Positions 57,108 through 58,721 of a DNA stretch of 64,000 nt are shown here, one piece after another (position 1 is the first letter of the stretch; each line of letters begins with the position of its first letter). This stretch comes from Homalodisca vitripennis. Lineage: Eukaryota; Arthropoda; Insecta; Hemiptera; Cicadellidae. The notes under the pieces were generated by a model. The model searched no databases. It had not been told where the DNA came from and saw only the letters and a list, made by a program, of their open reading frames with translations. The stretch lies in assembly GCF_021130785.1 (NCBI RefSeq), contig NC_060215.1, positions 65,290,501 to 65,354,500 on the forward strand, written 5' to 3'. The position numbers and the translations under genes are program-made.

Positions 57108-58721
57108 TTAATTGTATTTATAGTATTTTGTAGTTTATTGGCAATTTAATAATCAAGGTAAATCATCTATTTATAAGTATTTGACTGATTTGATGGTGCA
57201 CTAAGTAGGCCTAGGCCAGGATGTTTTTCTTTGTTAATCAAATTTCATGGTAACAAGGTGAAAACTTGTTGGGTTTGTTCAAATAAGGAGACCAAATGTG
57301 AAGGGAGTAATAGAAAAATATCAAGAACTGTCAGTTCTCTTTGCCAAGAGGGCTACCATCCAATGTGTTTTGCAATTAGGCTTACCCAGTTCTTTTATAA
57401 GCCTACCATTATTTTAAATATATGAAACAGTATTAGCAAAAATTTGTAAATAGTGCTATAAGATTTTGTGAAACAAACTTCATAGGCTCAATGATTGGTG
57501 CTCATTTTATGTCATTGGTGAGTGGTTTGTATTTGTTTTTATTTTTCAGAAAATTGGCACATAACAATTTTATTTTGTTTTGTTAGAAAATGATTATTTC
57601 TTAAACATAAGAGTATGAAATTTTGATATGGTATAACTAATTAAATTCAGAATTGAAATATTTGGGTTGCCATGGTAAAGTTGTTATTACTTATTGTAGT
57701 TTTAAGACTTTAAATATATTTTTTAACATTAAAAAATGTATAACCACAAAAAAACACATGATAGCAAATTATTACATTGCTTTGATAAACTTTACAGTTC
57801 TCTACTTAGTTACAGAATTTAATTCTGGAAATTTTTGTACCAGAAACATTACAATACCCTTAGTAGAAATTGGAAAAATAATTTGTTATAAAAAATAAGC
57901 ATGGGGTAGTTTTATGAGACTTTCAAAAAATGGGTGTAGCAGTTTTAAGAGACAATAATTTTTTCTTCCTGATTAATAGGGTTAAGGAATTATTAAAAAC
58001 ATACAGGTTGTTTTTATCAGAATAATTTGTTCCTGAGTTTGTTAATCTAGTATGACAGAACTCCGTTAACCTCTTTAGTTAAGAAAGTGTAACGCAATGT
58101 CATCAAACCACCTTATAGTGCTAACATCATACTACATGAGGTTAGATCAATGTGTACCGCAAAAAAGCAAGTTTTTTGTCTAATTTTAACAGTTGAAATG
58201 ATTTAGTATTTATTCAAAATATACCAATTAATTTGATGAATTATTTAATAATCTTCAAAAATTATTGTTGAATGTATAAGGCCTAAGATAGTATATTTAA
58301 ATGCAGAAAAAACTGTATACAGTAAAGCTATTGTAATTTAACTAATATGACTTCTAGACTATTATAAGGCATGAGATCTTTTTTATCATATTTTATCATA
58401 AGAATTGTCCTGTGTTGTACAGGATTAACTATAATACACATAATCTTGATGACAAAGTAAAAATTAAAAAATTAAATAGATTTAACCAAAGTAACCGAAG
58501 GTTTGAGTCACAGGTCAACTTACCAGTAAACTGTGGTATTTCTGTATGAGCACAGAGACTACTCGCAACAATCGCACACTGATGGGGAAGTAAGGCTTAT
58601 CCAAAGGAGTGGCCTGCTGTACACTGGCTGGCATCGAACTACGGTACTTGATATTGGGTGAGAATAGCTTAATTACAAGTGCACAAACACGTTCTTTCAG
58701 GAGGAAGCTGAATTCTGGATG
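2535..58721 (-). CDS. MON2: MON2 homologue, partial gene (21 internal exons, both ends outside the window)
   Basis: MON2 is a large HEAT-like scaffold related to the BIG/GBF Arf-GEFs but lacking their Sec7 domain. In yeast and animals it acts at the trans-Golgi/endosome with Dopey-family proteins and a lipid flippase in endosome-to-Golgi retrieval, including Wntless recycling. In this window 21 minus-strand exons with consensus splice sites join in one frame for 3601 bases (1200 codons plus 1). They follow animal MON2 block by block: [145 protein letters not shown] and LLNKGSI. Human MON2 is about 1700 residues, so roughly the first 240 and the last 150 are missing. No start or stop codon is visible. 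Identity comes from remembered homologues, not a search. The flanking DNA is all intronic and repeat-rich. Confidence 0.96.
2723..5561 (-). other. MON2: MON2 intron between exons 20 and 21
   Basis: The 2723-4020 stretch is AT-rich with no coding signal that I can see. The rest holds the long inverted repeat described separately and a short tail to exon 20. Confidence 0.8.
4025..5290. mobile_element. Element with ~270-bp inverted repeats
   Basis: The left arm (about 4025-4315) and the reverse complement of the right arm (about 5005-5290) align over their whole length: GTAACTCTCTGGACAAA near the outer end, CAAGACAAA, CATTTCAC, ATTTGGCT, TGATATTATCTTTAATA and GGCAGCCATTAAAAC at the inner end. 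The roughly 690-bp spacer has no recognisable reading frame. This is the architecture of a foldback or long-TIR non-autonomous DNA element, or of two copies inserted head to head. Related sequence recurs at 9985-10100, so the family is dispersed. Confidence 0.75.
5562..5746 (-). CDS. MON2: MON2 exon 20 of window
   Basis: 185 bases, phase 0 in and 2 out. It encodes [40 protein letters not shown] and [19 protein letters not shown], matching [24 protein letters not shown] and MWPELANTFEDFLF. The acceptor is CTGTCAG and the donor GTAAAC. Confidence 0.95.
6384..6465. repeat. Perfect 41-bp tandem duplication
   Basis: Two identical adjacent 41-base units beginning GTTTCGAGAGCTGAAGCAGG, at 6384-6424 and 6425-6465. 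Confidence 0.95.
6796..6867. repeat. Perfect 36-bp tandem duplication
   Basis: Two identical adjacent 36-base units beginning TATCAGAGCCTTCAATACAG, at 6796-6831 and 6832-6867. Confidence 0.95.
7561..7608. repeat. Perfect 24-bp tandem duplication
   Basis: Two identical adjacent units beginning GGCAATATAACTTCAACAAA, at 7561-7584 and 7585-7608, within the 3' region of the neighbouring retroelement. Confidence 0.95.
8375..8755 (-). pseudogene. Reverse transcriptase palm fragment (FADD box)
   Basis: A 126-codon open frame covering RT motifs 4 to 5 and the region after them: [20 protein letters not shown] at residues about 43-62 and FADDTALCY with the two catalytic aspartates at about 74-82. It lacks the upstream fingers and runs out of frame at its C-terminal end, so it is a broken piece of the element at 7188-8770. 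Confidence 0.8.
8880..9080 (-). mobile_element. 5S rRNA-derived SINE
   Basis: The minus strand carries GCTTGGATGGGTGACCGC (9022-9005), the internal-promoter core of 5S rRNA (normally ACTTGGATGGGTGACCGCC), followed by a non-5S body with TGGTTCGAAAGCCACC and CATCGGTCCCCAGG. A 5S-like head on an unrelated tail is typical of SINE3-type elements, which are common in several insect orders. It is too diverged and too short for a 5S gene. Confidence 0.7.
9462..9620 (+). pseudogene. Acidic N-terminal reading frame, transposase-like remnant
   Basis: A 52-codon frame from the ATG at 9462 begins [20 protein letters not shown] and continues through an acidic/Ser cluster to ACLRTVFNF. The ATG lies just after a good splice acceptor (TATTTAG at 9450s) and about 200 bases after a CpG-richer segment (9200-9380), like a spliced 5' leader. 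Short, strongly acidic N termini with Asp/Glu/Ser runs are usual in piggyBac-type transposases. No catalytic domain follows. I infer a decayed first coding exon; this is uncertain. Confidence 0.35.
9985..10100. repeat. Dispersed copy of the 5280-5400 repeat
   Basis: GAACTGGTAATGGTGAAG, AATATCAAG and GTACTCAATCTTTTATA here correspond to GAACTGATAATAGTGAAG, AATATCAAG and GTGCTCAATCTTTTACA at 5287-5350, in the same orientation. This is the region flanking the right arm of the long inverted repeat. Confidence 0.7.
11473..11601 (-). CDS. MON2: MON2 exon 19 of window
   Basis: 129 bases, phase 0 at both ends. It encodes [40 protein letters not shown] and ILE, matching WVALNYVPFAE and VVDLYQKTA...VVNEKVLQNI. 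The acceptor is TTTCAG and the donor GTAAGT. Confidence 0.94.
11732..13610. mobile_element. Large inverted-repeat element, interrupted by a MITE
   Basis: The left arm (about 11732-11960) pairs with the right arm (about 13320-13610). Shared landmarks, read outwards to inwards, are ATGGCTGCAAGTACAA, ATTTTATTTTTTAC, GGAGTAGAAA, ATGCACCAACAGCTT and a GGGATTTT-like stretch. The right arm has about 100 extra bases between the first two landmarks. The centre contains the 714-bp TTAA element. No intact reading frame was found, so the class of the outer element is unknown. Confidence 0.7.
11976..12689. mobile_element. TTAA-bounded piggyBac-like MITE (714 bp)
   Basis: Bounded by TTAA at 11976-11979 and 12686-12689. 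Terminal inverted repeats are TTAACCCTTTCCGGGCC (left) and TTAACCCTTTCAGGGCC (right, reverse complement), 16 of 17 identical. TTAA targets and a CCC-T terminus are the hallmarks of the piggyBac superfamily. Just inside the left end are three spaced copies of a GCCAGG-GGCAA motif. The interior is AT-rich and non-coding. Confidence 0.85.
14551..14700. mobile_element. Short hairpin (foldback) MITE
   Basis: GACTTACCTTTGCCAGACTGG and on to CTCTTCTT at 14566-14604 pairs with its near reverse complement at about 14635-14675, with weaker pairing continuing outward to about 14551 and 14700. The loop is about 35 bases. The DNA would fold into one long stem. It has no coding capacity. Confidence 0.7.
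14779..14901 (-). CDS. MON2: MON2 exon 18 of window
   Basis: 123 bases, phase 0 at both ends. It encodes [36 protein letters not shown] and DEKLQ. This is a less conserved stretch; the ENM, P.F..L and PP positions align with vertebrate MON2 (ENMQIMYPAIFDQLLAF). The acceptor is TTTTTAG and the donor GTATGC. Confidence 0.9.
14902..15815 (-). other. MON2: MON2 intron between exons 17 and 18
   Basis: A 0.9-kb AT-rich intron in which I see no element, repeat or reading frame worth naming. Confidence 0.8.
15816..15972 (-). CDS. MON2: MON2 exon 17 of window
   Basis: 157 bases, phase 2 in and 0 out. It encodes [40 protein letters not shown] and [12 protein letters not shown], matching the AISVPISSDASPFILP and LQEAVLTALDVL blocks. 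The acceptor is TTGTAG and the donor GTATAA. Confidence 0.94.
16105..16450 (-). pseudogene. Mariner transposase fragment
   Basis: A 111-codon minus-strand frame reads [34 protein letters not shown] and [17 protein letters not shown]. This is the mariner catalytic core: the second catalytic Asp in HDN and the third in SDF, with the YSP...SDxxLF context. The spacing between them is only 23 residues rather than the usual 34-35, so about a dozen residues have been deleted. No terminal repeats were found around it. It is an old, inactive copy of a family different from the two complete mariners in the window. Confidence 0.75.
17250..17733 (+). mobile_element. 3' tail of a non-LTR retrotransposon
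   Basis: A plus-strand frame shows a worn RT C-terminal block, [19 protein letters not shown] and SCNTRNKN (the HxYNTRNK-type motif). It is followed by an untranslated region ending TGGCAGTAAAAATATTGATTGATTGAG at 17699-17730, that is an A-rich stretch plus two to three ATTG units. That repeat tail is what many Jockey/RTE-like insect elements carry. Confidence 0.65.
17886..18562. mobile_element. TTAA-bounded piggyBac-like element (677 bp)
   Basis: TTAA lies at 17886-17889 and 18559-18562. The ends are imperfect inverted repeats, TTAACACCCTTTAAGGTGT against TTAACCTTTTAAGGAGT. Near-palindromic CATATGACGT blocks lie just inside both ends (around 17912 and 18508, also 18463). The interior contains a 118-codon Lys-rich frame (17949-18305) with no recognisable transposase motif, so I treat it as non-coding. 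Confidence 0.65.
18587..18790 (-). mobile_element. tRNA-derived SINE, copy 1 (5'-truncated)
   Basis: Shares CCCCTTTTAAGCCTTATTCTG and ATGGGCCACTGGCCTGTGCG with the copies at 30078 and 33333. The element reads on the minus strand, with a pol III B box (GGTTCAAATCC at about 18772-18762) upstream of the shared body and an A-rich tail at 18587-18607 (T-rich on the plus strand). The tRNA-like A box is missing or diverged. Confidence 0.8.
18942..19523. mobile_element. MITE with ~95-bp terminal inverted repeats
   Basis: The left arm 18942-19039 and the right arm 19425-19523 are near-perfect inverted repeats, sharing TGCTAGATAAAACATATGTT, CTATGAGTTCAGAATT, ATATAATCTAT and CATAATTATTCCAGTTT. The spacer is less AT-rich at 19195-19375 and may contain a nested fragment. 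Long TIRs with no reading frame indicate a non-autonomous DNA transposon of unknown superfamily. Confidence 0.8.
19796..20019 (-). CDS. MON2: MON2 exon 16 of window
   Basis: 224 bases, phase 0 in and 2 out. It encodes [20 protein letters not shown], a short acidic linker, [20 protein letters not shown] and [20 protein letters not shown] with HIRH. Vertebrate MON2 carries about 60 extra residues (Pro/Ser-rich) where this gene has only the short acidic linker. The acceptor is GGCACAG and the donor GTATAC. Confidence 0.95.
21509..22598 (+). mobile_element. Internally deleted piggyBac transposon (1090 bp)
   Basis: TTAA at both ends (21509-21512 and 22595-22598), with inverted termini TTAACCCATTC on each side and a GGACGGGCAGTTTCCGTCC subterminal hairpin at the left. 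The interior keeps two ends of a transposase. An N-terminal frame starts at ATG 21779 ([20 protein letters not shown]) and breaks at the stop around 21890. A C-terminal Cys-rich domain at about 22200-22365 reads [20 protein letters not shown] followed by [15 protein letters not shown]. The DDD catalytic core has been deleted. It is non-autonomous but could in principle be moved by a related transposase. Confidence 0.85.
22200..22368 (+). pseudogene. piggyBac transposase C-terminal Cys-rich domain
   Basis: This plus-strand frame runs ...[20 protein letters not shown] and on to a stop after HTRTNF. The CxxC...CxxC...H arrangement ([16 protein letters not shown]) is the zinc-binding domain that ends piggyBac transposases and binds the transposon ends. 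The catalytic part upstream is gone. Confidence 0.8.
22638..22772 (-). CDS. MON2: MON2 exon 15 of window (GC splice donor)
   Basis: 135 bases, 45 codons, phase 0 at both ends. It encodes [40 protein letters not shown] and SKNNE. Homology requires NNE to join directly to VSLAAL of the next exon, so the exon must end at GAG (22638). The bases that follow are GCCAGT rather than GT. The nearest GT, four bases further, would shift the frame. The likely explanation is a GC-AG intron. The acceptor is TTGCAG. Confidence 0.9.
23180..23311 (-). CDS. MON2: MON2 exon 14 of window
   Basis: 132 bases, phase 0 at both ends. It encodes [20 protein letters not shown], then [20 protein letters not shown] and AETQ, matching VLFHLLDRVR and [21 protein letters not shown]. 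The acceptor is CTTGTAG and the donor GTAAAC. Confidence 0.95.
23312..24949 (-). other. MON2: MON2 intron between exons 13 and 14
   Basis: A 1.6-kb AT-rich intron. I see no transposon terminus, tandem repeat or coding signal in it. Confidence 0.8.
24950..25071 (-). CDS. MON2: MON2 exon 13 of window
   Basis: 122 bases, phase 1 in and 0 out. It encodes [20 protein letters not shown] followed by [36 protein letters not shown] is a signature of MON2. The acceptor is TATATAG and the donor GTACTA. The phase-1 junction with exon 12 restores Gly in RLGHLCVD. Confidence 0.95.
25100..25400. repeat. Cluster of GAGTG/CACTC hairpin motifs
   Basis: GAGTGCCCACTC occurs twice (about 25166 and 25254). GTTGAATAAA or GTGAATAAA follows or precedes it repeatedly, with further GAGTGCTCTC copies at both ends of the block. 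A reverse-complement version (GAGTGCCTACTCAGCTTTATCCAACTC) lies beyond the mariner at 27459-27486. This looks like the subterminal region of a DNA transposon split by the mariner insertion. Confidence 0.5.
25995..27328 (+). mobile_element. Full-length but inactive mariner transposon (1334 bp)
   Basis: Flanked by the TA target duplication (25993-25994 and 27329-27330). The 27-base terminal inverted repeats (25995-26021 and 27302-27328) begin CGAGGTCTGTCCAAAAAGT and differ at one base. The interior is a mariner transposase on the plus strand, broken by in-frame stops and frameshifts. The nearly intact ends and partly readable gene suggest a fairly recent insertion into older repeat DNA. Confidence 0.93.
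26191..27222 (+). pseudogene. Mariner transposase pseudogene (D,D34D type)
   Basis: The N-terminal frame starts at ATG 26191 ([20 protein letters not shown]). It carries the two helix-turn-helix DNA-binding units, the linker [20 protein letters not shown] and [17 protein letters not shown], and stops at 26644 after SDPGLF. The first catalytic Asp follows directly in [14 protein letters not shown]. After frame changes come [10 protein letters not shown] (second Asp) and [11 protein letters not shown] (third Asp). Two local duplications disrupt the C-terminal half: CGACATCAACCAACTA is repeated in tandem near 27002-27033, and a TGACTTCTGGCTAT unit is repeated near 27054-27092. All three acidic residues survive, but the protein cannot be made. 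Confidence 0.9.
28396..29065 (+). mobile_element. TTAA-bounded piggyBac-like element (670 bp)
   Basis: TTAA at 28396-28399 and 29062-29065, with a perfect 16-base inverted terminus TTAACCCATTGCGGAT on each side, and a GACGAGCTGGGCTCGTC subterminal hairpin. The interior keeps a short plus-strand acidic peptide (around 28774-28850: [11 protein letters not shown] and [11 protein letters not shown], then a stop) that resembles the N-terminal frame in the element at 62982. No catalytic core is present. It is markedly richer in GC than its surroundings. Confidence 0.85.
29491..29635 (-). CDS. MON2: MON2 exon 12 of window
   Basis: 145 bases, phase 0 in and 1 out. It encodes [20 protein letters not shown], a short variable linker, then [16 protein letters not shown]. 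Vertebrate MON2 has WNISDYFFQRG and FDCLWLCLYAKLG here; the intervening charged segment is much shorter in this gene. The acceptor is TTTGCAG and the donor GTGATT. Confidence 0.94.
30078..30205 (-). mobile_element. tRNA-derived SINE, copy 2 (body only)
   Basis: Shares CTTTTAAGCCTTATTCT and CATGGGCCACTGGCCTGTGC with the copies at 18587 and 33333 in the same orientation. It is truncated before the tRNA-like head, so it lacks A and B boxes. Confidence 0.75.
30353..30386. repeat. 13-bp-arm hairpin
   Basis: TTTAATCCATATT and AATATGGATTAAA are exact reverse complements separated by 8 bases. Confidence 0.8.
30551..30914. mobile_element. Tigger/pogo-like MITE (364 bp)
   Basis: TA target duplication at 30549-30550 and 30915-30916. 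The 24-base terminal inverted repeats start CAGTAGAACCCCTCATATCC (left) and CAGTAAAACCCCTCATATCC (right, reverse complement) and end CGGCC. The CAGTA-AACC(C)TC terminus and TA target fit the pogo/Tigger branch of Tc1/mariner. GGCCGGATA repeats occur inside both ends. There is no transposase. Confidence 0.88.
32056..32218 (-). CDS. MON2: MON2 exon 11 of window
   Basis: 163 bases, phase 2 in and 0 out. It encodes [20 protein letters not shown], then [20 protein letters not shown] and [13 protein letters not shown]. The blocks [13 protein letters not shown] and QELNISLT are nearly invariant in MON2. The acceptor is TTCACAG and the donor GTGAGA. Confidence 0.96.
32911..32943. repeat. Perfect palindrome, 16-bp arms
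   Basis: ACCAAGCAAATTACAA and TTGTAATTTGCTTGGT are exact reverse complements with a one-base spacer. Confidence 0.95.
32955..32990. repeat. Perfect palindrome, 17-bp arms
   Basis: AATTTTTTATTCAGGCA and TGCCTGAATAAAAAATT are exact reverse complements with a two-base spacer, 11 bases after the neighbouring palindrome. Confidence 0.95.
33333..33553 (-). mobile_element. tRNA-derived SINE, copy 3 (complete head)
   Basis: On the minus strand the element begins GGGAGTGCCGATGGCCGAGC, with an A box TGGCCGAGCGG and a B box GGTTCAAATTC. The long gap between the boxes and the GGCCGAGCGGTC head indicate descent from a class II tRNA (Ser or Leu). The tRNA-unrelated body is the one shared with copies 1 and 2, including CATGAGGACGGACAGAATAA and a short A-rich end. 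This is the best full-length example of the family in the window. Confidence 0.85.
33674..33849 (-). CDS. MON2: MON2 exon 10 of window
   Basis: 176 bases, phase 0 in and 2 out. It encodes [20 protein letters not shown], then [20 protein letters not shown] and [19 protein letters not shown], matching the RLKQLECVLQIL and GPGWPLVLGVMGAI blocks. The acceptor is AATACAG and the donor GTAAGT. Confidence 0.95.
34400..34580 (-). mobile_element. tRNA-derived SINE, second family
   Basis: From about 34575 the minus strand reads GGGTCTGGTGGCTCATTCAG, an A-box-like TGGCTCA-TTCAGTAGC, then CTGGCCTTGTAACACTTATG, then a B box GAGTTCAAATCC (34511-34500), followed by an unrelated tail ending in TTATTTATTTTTAAG. 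This is a class I tRNA-like head (Thr-like anticodon arm) that no longer folds exactly. A decayed tRNA pseudogene is the alternative. Confidence 0.6.
34916..34948. repeat. Perfect hairpin, 14-bp arms
   Basis: TGTGAGTTTATCAA and TTGATAAACTCACA are exact reverse complements separated by five bases. Confidence 0.95.
35817..36029 (-). CDS. MON2: MON2 exon 9 of window
   Basis: 213 bases, phase 0 at both ends. It encodes [40 protein letters not shown] and [18 protein letters not shown], ending PPLKENQ. The match to animal MON2 is very high. The acceptor is TGTGCAG. The donor GTTTGG is weak but is fixed by the phase of the next exon. Confidence 0.95.
36030..39223 (-). other. MON2: MON2 intron between exons 8 and 9
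   Basis: A 3.2-kb intron. 36030-37550 is AT-rich with nothing recognisable. 37658-38211 holds a piggyBac-like remnant. 38220-39220 shows nothing. Confidence 0.8.
37658..38211 (+). mobile_element. piggyBac-like remnant: acidic N-terminal frame and right TTAA end
   Basis: An ATG at 37652-37660 opens a short frame, [20 protein letters not shown] followed by [12 protein letters not shown], ending at the stop at 37792. This acidic Asp/Glu/Ser profile matches the N-terminal frames in the TTAA elements at 28396 and 62982. Downstream, TAGAGGGTTAA at 38201-38211 looks like a right piggyBac terminus (TTAACCCTCTA on the other strand). I could not find the matching left end near 37300-37600, so the element is incomplete or diverged. 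Confidence 0.5.
39224..39466 (-). CDS. MON2: MON2 exon 8 of window
   Basis: 243 bases, phase 0 at both ends (81 codons). It encodes [20 protein letters not shown], then [40 protein letters not shown] and [13 protein letters not shown]. This is one of the most conserved helical-repeat blocks of MON2. The acceptor is TATTTCAG and the donor GTAAAT. Confidence 0.96.
39467..40817 (-). other. MON2: MON2 intron between exons 7 and 8
   Basis: A 1.35-kb AT-rich intron. The only structure is an imperfect 45-base tandem duplication at 40276-40365. Confidence 0.8.
40276..40365. repeat. Imperfect 45-bp tandem duplication
   Basis: TATTTACTGCACATTAT-TCAGATT recurs at a 45-base interval (40276 and 40321), each copy followed by TTAGT and AGTCTTAACT, with about five differences. 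Confidence 0.85.
40818..40945 (-). CDS. MON2: MON2 exon 7 of window
   Basis: 128 bases, phase 1 in and 0 out. It encodes [20 protein letters not shown] followed by [19 protein letters not shown], nearly identical to the NIQCMRTLLNLAHCHG...TSWQLVLATLQ block of MON2. The acceptor is TCTTGAAG and the donor GTATAA. Confidence 0.95.
40946..42380 (-). other. MON2: MON2 intron between exons 6 and 7
   Basis: A 1.4-kb intron. 41595-41690 and 42190-42240 form a weak inverted pair: CTCAGCTTGC, then CAGGCCACTATGTGTGGCC facing GGCCACTACGCATGGCCTG. This may be the ends of a decayed DNA element. Otherwise nothing is recognisable. Confidence 0.6.
42381..42500 (-). CDS. MON2: MON2 exon 6 of window (Met/Asn-rich linker)
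   Basis: 120 bases, phase 1 at both ends. It encodes [20 protein letters not shown] followed by [13 protein letters not shown]. The QQVVAVG core matches the same motif in vertebrate MON2, while the Met/Asn/Tyr-rich part is a lineage-specific linker. The acceptor is TTTTCAG and the donor GTAAGT. Confidence 0.9.
42536..42620 (-). mobile_element. Probable non-LTR retroelement 3' end
   Basis: The minus strand reads GGGCAAATGCCTGTAATGTA, then TTCTTCAATAAACGAATTACGAACGAAT. The GGCAAATGCCTGTA...AATAAA layout plus a short repeated tail (CGAAT units) is the 3' end found on many Jockey-like insect elements. No coding part was recognised next to it. Confidence 0.4.
43985..44075 (+). repeat. hAT-like terminal fragment
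   Basis: CAGGGGTTCTAAACCTCTCA and the following GCTTTGTGCCTCCC resemble the CAGGGGTTCTCAAACTTTT-type termini of hAT (Charlie-like) elements. No matching second end or target duplication was found. Confidence 0.35.
44090..44977 (+). mobile_element. 5'-truncated non-LTR retrotransposon
   Basis: The plus strand has [19 protein letters not shown] in one frame, then from 44240 a 161-codon frame with [51 protein letters not shown] and [13 protein letters not shown], ending at a stop at 44725. This is the C-terminal part of a Jockey-type reverse transcriptase (thumb and the HxHxTRSK block); the YADD region is absent. A 250-base 3' UTR follows, ending CAATAAAGATTCTTGATTCTTGA at 44950-44974. Confidence 0.85.
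44985..45304 (+). mobile_element. Second copy of the same retroelement 3' end
   Basis: Non-coding DNA ending ACAATAAAAACTTCTTGATTC with two further TTCTTGA units (45272-45304), the same terminal repeat as the element just upstream and in the same orientation. It is probably a 3'-UTR-only insertion. Confidence 0.6.
46580..46761 (-). CDS. MON2: MON2 exon 5 of window
   Basis: 182 bases, phase 2 in and 1 out. It encodes [40 protein letters not shown] and [11 protein letters not shown], matching the [16 protein letters not shown] block of MON2. The acceptor is GTTACAG and the donor GTATGT. It lies 6.9 kb from exon 4 across the largest complete intron of the window. Confidence 0.95.
47707..48520 (-). 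mobile_element. Degenerate non-LTR retrotransposon
   Basis: The minus strand carries worn RT motifs, [19 protein letters not shown] (the first catalytic-Asp helix) and, after stops, [11 protein letters not shown] (motif GVPQGS). Downstream the element appears to end at 47735-47707 with AATAAACTCCAATTCAATTC, an AATAAA signal followed by ATTCA repeats. Many stops and deletions mark it as old. Confidence 0.65.
49037..50342 (+). mobile_element. Full-length but inactive mariner transposon, second family (1306 bp)
   Basis: TA target duplication at 49035-49036 and 50343-50344. The inverted ends are CAGGGTGCAATTGATAAGTA and, from the other side, CAGGGTGCAATTGAAAACTA, then ATAAGA in both: 24 of 26 bases agree. 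The interior encodes a mariner transposase on the plus strand in several broken frames. It differs in sequence and termini from the mariner at 25995, so it is a separate family. Confidence 0.92.
49244..50278 (+). pseudogene. Mariner transposase pseudogene, second family
   Basis: The N-terminal frame from ATG 49244 holds [20 protein letters not shown] and [20 protein letters not shown] (the first helix-turn-helix and the GRP-like linker), then breaks. The middle frame (49550 onward) reads [18 protein letters not shown]. The catalytic core lies in other frames: [16 protein letters not shown] (first Asp), [10 protein letters not shown] (second) and [20 protein letters not shown] (third, mariner-type spacing). 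A run of C near 50080-50090 sits in the third motif. The reading frame ends near 50278 with GSYFEEY. Confidence 0.88.
51110..51600 (+). pseudogene. Degenerate reverse transcriptase fragment
   Basis: Different plus-strand frames give LDFSKAF (51205 region), then [16 protein letters not shown] residues with a stop before them, then [16 protein letters not shown] at about 51407-51450. These are RT motifs 3 to 5 in the right order. The frame is destroyed and no 3' end was found. Confidence 0.65.
52695..52735. repeat. (CT)n microsatellite
   Basis: About 40 bases of CT repeat with two interruptions, flanked by a small inverted pair (TAACTCT...AGAGTTA). Confidence 0.9.
53701..53928 (-). CDS. MON2: MON2 exon 4 of window
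   Basis: 228 bases, phase 2 at both ends. It encodes [39 protein letters not shown], an acidic/Asn spacer ([13 protein letters not shown]), then [17 protein letters not shown]. The spacer is clearly shorter than the equivalent vertebrate segment. The acceptor is GTGACAG and the donor GTATTT. Confidence 0.95.
53929..54707 (-). other. MON2: MON2 intron between exons 3 and 4
   Basis: A 0.78-kb AT-rich intron in which nothing beyond the splice signals is recognisable. Confidence 0.8.
54708..54861 (-). CDS. MON2: MON2 exon 3 of window (variable linker)
   Basis: 154 bases, phase 1 in and 2 out. It encodes a low-complexity Ser/Asn/Pro/Gly linker ([20 protein letters not shown]) followed by the conserved [10 protein letters not shown] and SGQAKSTY, which match the YRGTWIP and GSAKATY blocks of vertebrate MON2. 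The donor taken is GTAAGTA at 54707; an alternative GTAGTA three bases earlier would remove one codon. Confidence 0.88.
54862..56600 (-). other. MON2: MON2 intron between exons 2 and 3
   Basis: A 1.7-kb intron. Its notable content is a pair of ~165-base direct repeats at 55179 and 56022; the rest is AT-rich and plain. Confidence 0.8.
55179..56185. repeat. Pair of ~165-bp direct repeats 843 bp apart
   Basis: CACGAATTAAGTGTGTTGTG begins both copies (55179 and 56022). They then share ACTAAAATATGATTTTAGTT, GTTGGGAATCGCTTAT, AGGCTGTATAAC and CTTATAAATCCTGCCAAAA, with roughly 10% differences. Each copy contains a CTATTTAG-type inverted motif around GGCTGTATAAC-ACTCTAAATAGCC. They could be remnants of one repeat family or a local duplication. 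They lack the TG...CA ends of LTRs. Confidence 0.8.
56601..56856 (-). CDS. MON2: MON2 exon 2 of window (HUS-like region)
   Basis: 256 bases, entered in phase 0 and leaving one base (G). It encodes [20 protein letters not shown], then [20 protein letters not shown] and the [19 protein letters not shown] stretch. The last corresponds to the HUS-box helix that the large Arf-GEFs also carry. It ends in a Gln/Ser-rich linker ([10 protein letters not shown]). The acceptor is TTTACAG and the donor GTAAGAA. Confidence 0.96.
57073..57104. repeat. (TA)n microsatellite
   Basis: About 16 TA units. Confidence 0.95.
57226..57400 (+). pseudogene. piggyBac-like Cys-rich domain remnant
   Basis: The plus-strand frame reads [20 protein letters not shown] and then [12 protein letters not shown]. 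The CxVC...C...C...H..CF pattern matches the zinc-binding C terminus of piggyBac transposases (CxxC, then QC, then a C/H pair, ending CF). 260 bases upstream is a GC-rich CCCGGGCGGACAATG hairpin region like the subterminal parts of the TTAA elements. No TTAA borders were found. Confidence 0.55.
58524..58721 (-). CDS. MON2: MON2 exon 1 of window
   Basis: 198 bases, phase 0 at both ends. It begins [20 protein letters not shown] and continues through [26 protein letters not shown]. This is the end of the DCB region entering the HUS-like (Sec7_N-type) region, the most conserved part of MON2. The acceptor is a T-rich tract plus CAG at 58722-58724 and the donor is GTAAG at 58523. The preceding exon should encode the LLESVL/DFP block but is not found up to 64000, so the upstream intron exceeds 5.2 kb. 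Confidence 0.96.

Larger units (their letters stand above)
56857..58523 (-). other. MON2: MON2 intron between exons 1 and 2
   Basis: A 1.7-kb intron with a GGCGGACA/TGTCCGCC hairpin (56963-56984), a (TA)n tract and a piggyBac Cys-rich-domain remnant. 57430-58520 is AT-rich with nothing recognisable. Confidence 0.75.
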
